Shown here: piece after piece, positions 1 to 4,774 of the stretch | Numbering within the stretch: the stretch's first letter is position 1 | Layout of the letters: every line of letters begins with the position of its first letter | From: Candidatus Auribacterota bacterium | GTDB taxonomy: Bacteria; Auribacterota; JAFGBW01; JAFGJP01 | NCBI GenBank assembly: GCA_016929035.1 | Contig: JAFGJP010000160.1 | Location: 1 to 5,012 of the forward strand | Direction: 5' to 3' | DNA length: 5,012 bases | Notes under the pieces: generated by a model | What the model saw: the letters and a program-made list of their open reading frames with translations, nothing else | Told to the model about the DNA's origin: nothing | Databases searched by the model: none | Program-made: the position numbers and the translations under genes

Positions 1-89
1 TTACCTTTTGCTTCCTTTTTTTACGCCCTACATCCCTTGTCCTACGTTTTTTTCTTCGCGTCCCTTCGCGTTCTTAGCGGCTGAAAAAA

Positions 90-106
90 TTCGCACGAAG
101 TGCGAA
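90..106. repeat. Perfect hairpin within left repeat
   Basis: The 7-base arms TTCGCAC and GTGCGAA flank a GAA loop. The matching site in the right-hand repeat (4909-4923) has different arm bases that also pair perfectly. Confidence 0.8.
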
Positions 107-108
107 CC

Positions 109-138
109 ATTTGTGTCCATTCGTGTGAATTTGTGGCT
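109..138 (+). repeat. Three-unit 10-bp tandem repeat
   Basis: The units ATTTGTGTCC, ATTCGTGTGA and ATTTGTGGCT follow each other with an exact 10-base period. The right-hand copy of the composite repeat keeps two recognisable units and has its third interrupted by a palindromic insertion. Confidence 0.75.
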
Positions 139-153
139 GATTTTATAATAATC

Positions 154-166
154 TGCGCGAAGCGCA
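154..166. repeat. Hairpin just downstream of the MaoC-like gene
   Basis: Arms TGCGC and GCGCA flank a GAA loop. On the minus strand it begins within 6 bases of the MaoC-like stop codon. It could block exonucleases or help termination, but no T-run follows, so it is not a standard intrinsic terminator. The counterpart at 4815-4827 has the same arms and a TTT loop (AAA when read in this orientation). Confidence 0.6.
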
Positions 167-168
167 CC

Positions 169-585
169 TTATTTGTCTTTCGGCACCAGCCCCTTAGCTT
201 TGCCTGTGATCAAGAGCTCGCCGTGCTGATTTTTCAGAGTTGTCCGGCAGATCACCATGCCGATTCGCTTGTTGATCTCGATGATCTCGACTTCTGCTGT
301 CAGTGTATCTCCCGGGAAGGCGGGTTTTTTAAACAAAAGCTGCTGCTCCCTGTAAATGGCCCCCGGGCCGGGGATGTGATTACCGAGTACAGCTGAGATA
401 AGACCGGCCTGCAGTATCCCGTGGATAACCCGTTTACCGAAGAGAGATCCTTTGGCTGCTTCTTCATCAATGTGTATGGGGTTTTTATCAAGAGAAATTT
501 CAGCAAAAGCGTCCACATCGTCCTGCGTGAATGTCTTGGAAAGGCTGGCCTTGTCCCCGACGTTGAGCTGAGAAATGCTGGGCAT
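169..585 (-). CDS. MaoC-like (R)-specific enoyl-CoA hydratase
   Basis: This 138-residue protein is a single hot-dog-fold MaoC domain, about the length of PhaJ-type (R)-specific enoyl-CoA hydratases. The hydratase motif is clear: Asp33-x-Asn-Pro-x-His38 supplies the expected catalytic Asp/His pair, followed by Phe-Gly (49-50), His-Gly (55-56) and Ser64, at the spacing seen in PhaJ. The family adds water across trans-2-enoyl-CoA to give (R)-3-hydroxyacyl-CoA, feeding polyhydroxyalkanoate or fatty-acid routes in the cytoplasm. The substrate here cannot be read from sequence. The ATG is well supported by AAGGAGGA (591-598) five bases upstream. The gene stands alone on the minus strand, with no PHA synthase or beta-oxidation partner in view. 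Its stop codon touches the left composite repeat. A related MaoC dehydratase with another substrate is the main alternative. Confidence 0.93.
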   Translation of the reverse strand: MPSISQLNVGDKASLSKTFTQDDVDAFAEISLDKNPIHIDEEAAKGSLFGKRVIHGILQAGLISAVLGNHIPGPGAIYREQQLLFKKPAFPGDTLTAEVEIIEINKRIGMVICRTTLKNQHGELLITGKAKGLVPKDK

Positions 586-628
586 ATCCTTCCTCCTTGA
601 GTATAATTGTTGATAACCAGGATTTTAT
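579..628. promoter_or_regulatory. Candidate divergent promoter region, MaoC-like gene / lipoprotein
   Basis: The 70-bp gap between the two divergent genes must hold the promoter for at least the MaoC-like gene. On the plus strand a perfect TATAAT lies at 602-607, with a 4/6 match to the -35 box (TGGGCA, 579-584) at a 17-base spacing, pointing at the lipoprotein gene. On the minus strand TAAAAT (627-622) is a possible -10 without a good -35. The plus-strand call is better supported; neither is certain. Confidence 0.35.
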
Positions 629-655
629 CAGAAAAAGGCGATTGAAAAAAGCAAG

Positions 656-979
656 ATGAAATCTGCAAAAATAATTCTTCTTTTCCTTTTTCCTCTTATC
701 ATCTCATGCCAGACTCTTTCGGACTTTCAGGATGTGGATGCCAATGCCCTTGTCGTGGTCTGCCAGAGGTTTCACTGGAAGAACAATCGCTGGCCGAAGG
801 ATATCGAGGAGCTTAAGCACTTTGCCGAATCGACGCTCCAGACAGACGTCCTTTCCCGGTACAGGGATGTCAGCATTGTACCCTTGACGCAGGATATTTG
901 CAGAATAGAAGGAACTTATCTGTCACCGAAGAACAAAAAGATCCGGCTGAAGATGACGGTTGAATCAAAGCCGAGATAG
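656..979 (+). CDS. Small putative lipoprotein, function unknown
   Basis: This 107-residue protein starts with Lys residues and a hydrophobic stretch (residues 6-16) ending in Ile-Ile-Ser-Cys18, which fits a lipoprotein signal peptide with Cys18 as the lipidated residue. The residue after Cys is Gln, not Asp, so in an organism with Lol sorting it would be expected in the outer membrane; that is inference. The mature part is small, mixed-charge and soluble, with two further Cys residues (one in VVVCQRF, one in DICRIEG) that might form a disulfide. I do not recognise a domain. The Shine-Dalgarno site is poor, but the signal peptide supports the start. It is transcribed away from the MaoC-like gene and is followed by about 200 bp without a gene. 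Confidence 0.72.
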   Translation: MKSAKIILLFLFPLIISCQTLSDFQDVDANALVVVCQRFHWKNNRWPKDIEELKHFAESTLQTDVLSRYRDVSIVPLTQDICRIEGTYLSPKNKKIRLKMTVESKPR

Positions 980-1022
980 GTCGTAAAAAATACAGCCTGA
1001 ATTCTGATGTTTCTTTCAGGTC

Positions 1023-1064
1023 GGGTCTTCCTGGACGGAGCAGGGGCGCTCCAGGAGACCCTTT
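1023..1064 (+). terminator. Hairpin, possible terminator after the lipoprotein gene
   Basis: Left arm GGGTCTTCCTGGA (1023-1035) pairs with right arm TCCAGGAGACCC (1050-1061): 12 base pairs with a single bulged T, a 14-base GC-rich loop, then only TTT before AATCC. The stem is strong but the U-tract is short, so termination would be weak. An alternative pairing GGAGC/GCTCC inside the loop region competes with it. It lies 44 bp beyond the lipoprotein stop codon. Confidence 0.5.
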
Positions 1065-1109
1065 AATCCGGATATTTCATGGACATCCGTGAAATATCCA
1101 GGTTGAAGG
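1060..1109 (+). repeat. Long palindromic repeat element, copy 1
   Basis: Two 23-base arms (1060-1082 and 1087-1109) flank the 4-base loop ACAT. The arms differ from perfect complementarity at four positions. As plus-strand RNA three of these are G-U wobbles and one is C-A, so a long hairpin would still form. The right arm (TGAAATATCCAGGTTGAAGG, 1090-1109) matches 2187-2206 at 17 of 20 bases, so this is a dispersed repeat and not a one-off hairpin. It may be a MITE-like or IS-derived element; no transposase is present. Confidence 0.7.
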
Positions 1110-1120
1110 AGGAAGAAAAG

Positions 1121-1153
1121 TTGTTTTCCGTTTATCCTGTTGAGAGGTATAAT
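1121..1153 (+). promoter_or_regulatory. Probable promoter of the first PilZ block
   Basis: A perfect TATAAT lies at 1148-1153, 33 bp before the PilZ start codon. No good -35 is seen at 17 bases (TTTCCG, 1125-1130, matches 3 of 6); TTGTTT at 1121-1126 is better in sequence but 21 bases away. Placement just downstream of the two hairpins suits a new transcription unit. Confidence 0.45.
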
Positions 1154-1186
1154 GGAAGTACTCAATAACCAGAGGGGGTATGGCCA

Positions 1187-1555
1187 ATGGTGAATCAAGA
1201 CAGAAGACGATTTATCCGGATTCCTGCTGAAAACATTATCGCCTATTCCGTCCTTAAGGATGACGGCGGTATCGACATGGCGCATTCCGGGTATGTCCAT
1301 TCCAGAAACATTTCACAGGGGGGCATTCTTTTTACGGCTTTTGAATCCTTTAACATCAAAACGCGGGTACAGATGAAGCTTCGCATCGACACAGACGCAT
1401 CAAAAGATGAGAACGTCGGAATGATAGGAGAAGTCGTCAGATGCGAAAAGCTGCCCGTGGGACAAAAGTGGGATATCGCTGTTCATATCAAGTATATCGA
1501 GCAGACAAAGATCGAAACGTTCATACACTGGCTGCACAAGAAAATCGGGAACTGA
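1187..1555 (+). CDS. PilZ-domain protein (first copy)
   Basis: This 122-residue protein is essentially one PilZ domain. Both parts of the c-di-GMP-binding signature are intact: RxxxR as Arg7-Arg8-Phe-Ile-Arg11 near the N-terminus, and NxSxxG as Asn41-Ile-Ser43-Gln-Gly-Gly46. The rest alternates beta-strand-like segments and ends in an amphipathic helix-like stretch (about 103-120). PilZ domains are cytoplasmic c-di-GMP receptors that act through a partner protein; no output domain is fused here. A G-rich site, AGAGGGGG (1171-1178), precedes the ATG by eight bases. The next gene starts 24 bp after the stop, so the two are probably co-transcribed. It is clearly paralogous to the PilZ protein at 2865-3251, sharing the RRRFxRIP opening, the SxNISxGGI core and the overall length. 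The pathway controlled is unknown. Confidence 0.93.
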   Translation: MVNQDRRRFIRIPAENIIAYSVLKDDGGIDMAHSGYVHSRNISQGGILFTAFESFNIKTRVQMKLRIDTDASKDENVGMIGEVVRCEKLPVGQKWDIAVHIKYIEQTKIETFIHWLHKKIGN

Positions 1556-1579
1556 CTTACGGCTGTTTAAAGTTTTTTT

Positions 1580-2104
1580 ATGAGAGAATCACGCTCCTTT
1601 CAAATCCTGAAGATTATTTTTATTATCTTTTTTCTCGTCTTTATCGTTTATTTTTTAAAATCCGGATATTATAAGGCAGTTCGCATCAAGCACGATATGC
1701 CCGGCGCCAGGGCTGTTTGCGACAGGTTCATGCTTTTTCTTTCTGAAGACGATCCTGACAAAGCCTATAACCTTTTTTACTCCCCGGCCAAGCAGCTGGG
1801 AAAAAGGGATGAATTCAGGGAAAGCGTCAGAGAATCCTTTGAAGAGTTCGGCCCTTTCAGGGAAATATTTTTTATTGCGAGCTATCCCCAGCCAAGCGGG
1901 CCTTATCTTGGCATGCATTATAAGGCGGTTCATGAGGACATCATGGCCGTAGATTATTTTTTCCTGCTGCTCAAAGAGGATGAGGGTTACAGCATCTATC
2001 AATTTGTCTACGGCGAAAGCGGAACTTTTTACCCGGAATTTTCTTTCAAAAAAGAGCAGAAGGACCAGCCGGTCATTATTTATCAAGCTAAACCCTTTTC
2101 TTGA
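1580..2104 (+). CDS. Membrane-anchored protein with NTF2/DUF4864-like domain
   Basis: This 174-residue protein has one strongly hydrophobic N-terminal segment (about residues 8-26) preceded by basic residues, so it is probably anchored in the inner membrane with residues 30-174 outside the cytoplasm. The soluble part has the pattern of small NTF2-like/DUF4864-type domains: a helix ending in an acidic patch and Asp-Lys-Ala-Tyr (60-63), a long charged helical region, then beta strands ending in a Tyr-rich segment (LLLKEDEGYSIYQFVYG). The same architecture and the DKAY motif occur in the protein at 4295-4771. The start codon has no good Shine-Dalgarno site; TTTAAAGTTTTTTT precedes it, so expression may depend on coupling to the PilZ gene 24 bp upstream. 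The domain assignment rests on pattern only; biochemical function is unknown. Confidence 0.8.
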   Translation: MRESRSFQILKIIFIIFFLVFIVYFLKSGYYKAVRIKHDMPGARAVCDRFMLFLSEDDPDKAYNLFYSPAKQLGKRDEFRESVRESFEEFGPFREIFFIASYPQPSGPYLGMHYKAVHEDIMAVDYFFLLLKEDEGYSIYQFVYGESGTFYPEFSFKKEQKDQPVIIYQAKPFS

Positions 2105-2122
2105 AAGCTTGCCTGACAAAGA

Positions 2123-2206
2123 CTGAGTATTTCACGAGTCGATGGTGGCGCAAAACGGAGAAATAAAAATATTCTGTCGTGGCTTATGAAATATTCAGGT
2201 TAGAGG
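2123..2206 (+). repeat. Palindromic repeat element, copy 2
   Basis: Arms at 2123-2140 and 2181-2198 are 18 bases each and match as an inverted repeat at 14 positions. As plus-strand RNA three of the four exceptions are G-U pairs and one is C-A, the same composition as copy 1. The loop is 40 bases of A-rich sequence. The right arm and its flank (2187-2206) match copy 1 at 1090-1109 in 17 of 20 bases. It fills most of the 129-bp gap between two convergent genes. No standard intrinsic terminator is seen here. Confidence 0.6.
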
Positions 2207-2233
2207 AAAGTCGATCAGGGTAAGGGGACTTCT

Positions 2234-2686
2234 TTAGGGGTTCTTCTTGTTGTCGAACATCCTGTTCTGGCCGTAGCATTCAATGATTTTGGTGATGAGC
2301 TCATTTTTAATGTGTGCGATGTTTTCCTCGCGGGATTTGCCCTGGGTCGTTTTGTACATCACCGCATCAGCGCAGAGTTCCTTGGCCCTTTTGACAAAGT
2401 GGCTGTTTGAAGACTCCGCGTAAGCGCTGAGAATGATGACGCTGATATGAGGGTACTTGTTTTTGATGATTTTCAAAGTCTGAAAGCCGTCCATTTCAGG
2501 CATCTCGTAGTCAAGGACAACAACGTCCGGAAGCTTTTTTTCCGCTTCCATGCGGTGCAGGGCCATCTTGCCGCTGTAGGCCGTGGCAATGACCTGGATA
2601 TCCGGATGTTCTGAAATGAGCGAGGAGAGGATGCTTCTGAAGGGGAGGGAGTCATCAACGACCATGACTTTGATTTTTTTTTCCAT
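2234..2686 (-). CDS. Single-domain CheB-like response regulator receiver
   Basis: This 150-residue protein is a receiver domain with all key positions: the acidic pair Asp11-Asp12, phosphoacceptor Asp59 in VVVLDYEMPEMDG, Ser87 as the switch Ser/Thr, and Lys112. The MVVDDSLPFRSIL opening and the DYEMPEMDG loop resemble the receiver of the chemotaxis methylesterase CheB more than CheY or OmpR types. The usual Lys-Pro is Lys-Thr here. After the receiver only about 37 residues remain (helical, KSREENIAHIKNELITKI, then a polar tail), resembling the CheB interdomain linker with the esterase domain absent. It probably works as a phosphorylation-controlled switch through protein contacts. No histidine kinase is in the window. 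The Shine-Dalgarno site is weak (GGCTGG). It converges with the preceding anchored-protein gene and diverges from the second PilZ gene. Confidence 0.9.
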   Translation of the reverse strand: MEKKIKVMVVDDSLPFRSILSSLISEHPDIQVIATAYSGKMALHRMEAEKKLPDVVVLDYEMPEMDGFQTLKIIKNKYPHISVIILSAYAESSNSHFVKRAKELCADAVMYKTTQGKSREENIAHIKNELITKIIECYGQNRMFDNKKNP

Positions 2687-2725
2687 AAAAGCCAGCCTGT
2701 GTATAAAAAGTGTAAGCTTATTAGA

Positions 2726-2731
2726 ATTATA
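2726..2731 (-). promoter_or_regulatory. Possible -10 box for the receiver gene
   Basis: A perfect TATAAT reads on the minus strand 39 bp upstream of the receiver start. The 17-base-spaced -35 position (TTTTTA) matches poorly, and the surrounding sequence is AT-rich, so a chance match is possible. Confidence 0.3.
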
Positions 2732-2766
2732 TATGAAAACCTTCTTTTTAAAAATAGAAATTTCAC

Positions 2767-2800
2767 ATGAGAACAGGCCGTCTTCTTAAAAATTTCTCAT
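2767..2800. promoter_or_regulatory. Inverted repeat upstream of the second PilZ promoter
   Basis: ATGAGAA (2767-2773) and TTCTCAT (2794-2800) form a perfect 7-base inverted repeat with a 20-base spacer. The right half touches the -35 box at 2800-2805. It could be an operator, but arms this short in AT-rich DNA also arise by chance. Confidence 0.25.
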
Positions 2801-2829
2801 TGACGAAGATATAAAATTGACGATAGAAT
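2800..2829 (+). promoter_or_regulatory. Sigma-70-type promoter of the second PilZ block
   Basis: TTGACG (2800-2805, 5/6) and TAGAAT (2824-2829, 5/6) are 18 bases apart, predicting transcription from about base 2836 and a leader of roughly 30 bases. This is the best promoter in the window. The octamer ATTGACGA occurs twice, at 2799-2806 and 2817-2824, 18 bases apart, so the second copy overlaps the first base of the -10 box. Confidence 0.6.
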
Positions 2830-2864
2830 CGGTTAACTTTTTATTGGACTTTTAGGAATCATCA

Positions 2865-3251
2865 ATGGAACAGAGCTATACAGGGCCGGAGAGAAGACGA
2901 TTTGCCCGTATCCCTTTTTCTTTTCCCGTCAGGTTTAAAGAATGCGGCTATGACAAGAACAACCTCAAAGACGAAGGTATTTCTCAGTACGCTTACAGCA
3001 ACAATATCAGCATTGGCGGCATCCAGCTGAAGCTTCCCCAGAGGCTGAAAATCGGCAAGTTCCTGAGGATGAAGCTGACTCTTCCCATTTATCAGGAGTG
3101 CAAGGTCATGCACTTCCTTGGGCAGGTCTTGTGGACGCAGTTTGATGAATCGGAAAAAAAGCATGTCGCCGGAATTCAGTTTGTCGACCTTGATGAAGTC
3201 GATAAAATCACCCTCGAAGAGTTCATTCATGAATCCCTTAAGGATGCTTAG
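2865..3251 (+). CDS. PilZ-domain protein (second copy)
   Basis: This 128-residue stand-alone PilZ domain has the full c-di-GMP signature: RxxxR as Arg11-Arg12-Phe-Ala-Arg15 and NxSxxG as Asn47-Ile-Ser49-Ile-Gly-Gly52. The segment VAGIQFVDLDEVDKITLEEFI near the C-terminus is the usual last strand and helix of PilZ domains of this type. AGGA (2854-2857) lies seven bases before the ATG, and a good promoter lies further upstream. The last 23 bases overlap the start of the TraB/GumN-family gene in another frame, implying translational coupling. It is a paralogue of the protein at 1187-1555, but has a longer loop between the two binding motifs. It is expected to sense c-di-GMP in the cytoplasm and pass the signal to an unidentified partner. 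Confidence 0.94.
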   Translation: MEQSYTGPERRRFARIPFSFPVRFKECGYDKNNLKDEGISQYAYSNNISIGGIQLKLPQRLKIGKFLRMKLTLPIYQECKVMHFLGQVLWTQFDESEKKHVAGIQFVDLDEVDKITLEEFIHESLKDA

Positions 3252-4152
3252 GAAGAGGAATTATTTTCCCATATTTCTGGCTTTTCTATTGCTTTTCGCT
3301 CTCTTTTTGCCTCTTGACCTGATTTTTTCGCTCTCGTTTGCTTCAGCTGAAACGAATGATAAGAAGATCTGTTACTGGGAGGCTGAAAAGAATGGACGGA
3401 TAAGCCTTCTTTTCGGGACGATGCATATCCTCTCAGGGGGATATTTAAAAAACCTCAAGGAAAGAATCAAATCAAGCGACATTATTATCGTGGAAATCGA
3501 TGATTTTGCCGAAAGCAACGTCAAGCTCGTTCAGGCCGCAACGTTTCCGCAACATCAAAGCCTTAAGAAATCGATCTCACCTGAAGTCTACAACAAGGCG
3601 GTCGATTACTTTTCACAGAAAGGGTTGACAAAGGTTGTCCTCGACCGGTTCAAGCCCTGGTACCTGGGACTGATGGCCCAGCTTCTCCAGTCTCAGGAAT
3701 TCATTACTTTTAAGACGCTTCCGATGGATCTTTACATCCTGAAGCTGGCACAGACATATAAGGTGCCGACGCTGGGACTGGAAACAGTCGAGGAGCAGAT
3801 TTCCTGTTTTGAGAAGCTTTCCATGAAGGCCCAGGAAGCTTTTCTTGAAGAGTCCATCGACCCGAGGACAAAGCAGGAAATGGTGACGCTGAAGAATCTT
3901 TATCTTCAGGGAAAGCTTGAAGAGATCGAGAATTTTCTTGAGGAGACCATAGACGCACAGCAATCAAAAGAGCTTTATCATGTGATCTACACAGAGCGCA
4001 ATCACAGGATGAACGCGGTGATCCTGCCTTACGCAGAGAAAGGAAACGCTTTTATCGCCGTCGGGTTCGGACATCTGGTGACAGAAACAGGAGTGGTCCA
4101 TTTTCTGGAAAAAAAAGGATTCACGGTCACAAAAAAGTCTTTGATATGGTAA
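3229..4152 (+). CDS. TraB/GumN-family (TIKI-like) secreted protein
   Basis: With the start at 3229 the product is 307 residues. The frame is open further upstream inside the PilZ gene, but the sequence there is not protein-like. At 3229 GAAGAG sits seven bases upstream, and the reading begins with basic residues, a hydrophobic core (13-37) and Ala38-Ser-Ala40, a typical signal-peptidase I site before Glu41. Family hallmarks are Gly63-Thr-Met-His66, Glu89 in IIIVEIDD, Arg257-Asn-x-x-Met261, and Gly279-Phe-Gly-His282 near the C-terminus. The two GxxH/GxGH-type histidines and the Glu are the conserved residues linked to metal-dependent proteolysis in the related TIKI proteins; activity of the bacterial members is mostly untested. 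ATG at 3244 is an alternative start but lacks room for a ribosome site. It overlaps the PilZ gene by 23 bp. It probably acts in the periplasm or at the membrane. Confidence 0.9.
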   Translation: MNPLRMLRKRNYFPIFLAFLLLFALFLPLDLIFSLSFASAETNDKKICYWEAEKNGRISLLFGTMHILSGGYLKNLKERIKSSDIIIVEIDDFAESNVKLVQAATFPQHQSLKKSISPEVYNKAVDYFSQKGLTKVVLDRFKPWYLGLMAQLLQSQEFITFKTLPMDLYILKLAQTYKVPTLGLETVEEQISCFEKLSMKAQEAFLEESIDPRTKQEMVTLKNLYLQGKLEEIENFLEETIDAQQSKELYHVIYTERNHRMNAVILPYAEKGNAFIAVGFGHLVTETGVVHFLEKKGFTVTKKSLIW

Positions 4153-4168
4153 GTATCGTTAACGGATA

Positions 4169-4271
4169 ACGGTAAAGAAGACCGTATCGTCTGTTGGTTG
4201 CGGTAGACGTTTTAGCTAAGAAACCTTTACCGTATTACGAAACGGGCATCGTAACCCTGGCTAACGTAGCC
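4169..4271 (+). promoter_or_regulatory. Structured spacer, possible leader RNA
   Basis: The 142 bp between the TraB/GumN-family gene and the last gene contain nested pairing: ACGGTAAAG (4169-4177) with CTTTACCGT (4225-4233), a perfect 9-bp closing stem; inside it CGTCT (4188-4192) with AGACG (4205-4209); and after it the tight hairpin GGCTA-ACG-TAGCC (4259-4271), ten bases before the ribosome site. The short palindrome TTAGCTAA is at 4212-4219. No T-run follows the large stem, so it is not a standard terminator. I could not match it to a known riboswitch class, including c-di-GMP-I. Confidence 0.4.
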
Positions 4272-4294
4272 ACAAAACACAAGGAGGAGTGAAT

Positions 4295-4771
4295 ATGACA
4301 AACGGACAGAATATTCAGGAGCCGGTTCAGACAGCTCCAAAGAAAAAAAGCGGAGCATTAAAATGGGTCCTTATCGGCGGCTGCGGCTGCGTTCTGGTCA
4401 TTGTTATCCTGGCCGGCCTTTTTGGCGGAGGAATTTACTGGGGGTTGAAAAAGTTCAATGCCATGATCGACCCGACCATCGGAGCCCATGCTCAGGCTAT
4501 TCTCGAGGGAGATATCGACAAAGCCTATTCCTACTGCTCAGAAGAGTTCAAGGCAGGGACAGATTTCCAGACTTACCAGGCCTTTGTTGCAGACTATAAA
4601 GAGATTCTGACATCGCCTGACCGCTCGTTCACCAACTTCGAGATGAAGAACAACCTTATGACAGTGAGCGGCAGCGTGACAACATCGGATGGCAGTTATT
4701 ACCCCATTACCTATGATCTCATCAAGAAAGGGGATACCTGGTATATCTATAATATCAGGATTGGGAATTAA
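4295..4771 (+). CDS. Membrane-anchored protein with NTF2/DUF4864-like domain (second)
   Basis: The start is ATG at 4295, giving 158 residues: AAGGAGG (4281-4287) ends seven bases before it, while the in-frame GTG at 4289 is only one base from the ribosome site. A polar Lys-rich N-terminus (16-18) precedes one Gly- and Val-rich membrane segment (about 22-50) with a Cys-Gly-Cys (30-32) inside it. Residues 60-158 form a small extracytoplasmic domain: helix with Gly-Asp-x-Asp-Lys-Ala-Tyr (72-78), Ser/Glu-rich helix, then strands ending in ITYDLIKKGDTWYIYNIRIG. This is the pattern of DUF4864/NTF2-like proteins, in which the final strands often read 'KxGDxWyIxxi'. It shares architecture and the DKAY motif with the protein at 1580-2104. 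The strong ribosome site suggests good translation. Ligand and role are unknown. Confidence 0.85.
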   Translation: MTNGQNIQEPVQTAPKKKSGALKWVLIGGCGCVLVIVILAGLFGGGIYWGLKKFNAMIDPTIGAHAQAILEGDIDKAYSYCSEEFKAGTDFQTYQAFVADYKEILTSPDRSFTNFEMKNNLMTVSGSVTTSDGSYYPITYDLIKKGDTWYIYNIRIGN

Positions 4772-4774
4772 AAA

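Larger units (their letters stand above)
1..170. repeat. Left composite repeat, inverted relative to 4811-5012
   Basis: Bases 1-87 are a perfect reverse complement of 4926-5012, and weaker similarity continues to base 170. Its parts in order are: two homopolymeric T7 tracts around a C-rich stretch; the direct repeat TTCGCGTCCCTTCGCG (54-69); a hairpin with arms TTCGCAC/GTGCGAA and loop GAA (90-106); three 10-base tandem units of type ATTTGTGTCC (109-118, 119-128, 129-138); and a hairpin TGCGC/GCGCA with loop GAA (154-166). It ends inside the stop codon of the MaoC-like gene. Nothing in it looks coding. It resembles the dispersed non-coding repeats of environmental bacterial genomes. Whether it moves, terminates transcription or only marks an assembly break cannot be told from one window. 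Confidence 0.9.

Noticed and set aside
100..396. 98-codon open frame on the plus strand
   Set aside because: It is antisense to the MaoC-like gene, whose catalytic motif is intact, and begins in the left repeat.
1659..1670. AATCCGGATATT shared with the hairpin arm at 1065-1076
   Set aside because: A single 12-base match is about what chance gives in 5 kb, and this copy sits inside codons of the anchored protein without the rest of the element.
1655..2119. 154-codon open frame antisense to the anchored-protein gene
   Set aside because: It is the complement of a gene with a clear membrane segment and a domain pattern shared with another gene in the window. No ribosome site or recognised motif was seen.
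2205..2236. Terminator between the convergent genes
   Set aside because: The AAGTC/GACTT pairing is only five bases with a long loop and no T-run on either strand.
3118..3228. Upstream extension of the TraB/GumN-family gene
   Set aside because: The extra 37 codons overlap the conserved PilZ C-terminus in another frame and are Ser/Lys-rich. The signal peptide begins cleanly at 3229.
4289..4294. GTG start for the last gene
   Set aside because: The GTG is one base from the AGGAGG site, too close for initiation. ATG at 4295 has proper spacing.
4153..4294. c-di-GMP-I (GEMM) riboswitch before the last gene
   Set aside because: The idea suited the PilZ context, but the conserved core and tetraloop-receptor signature of that class is not present.
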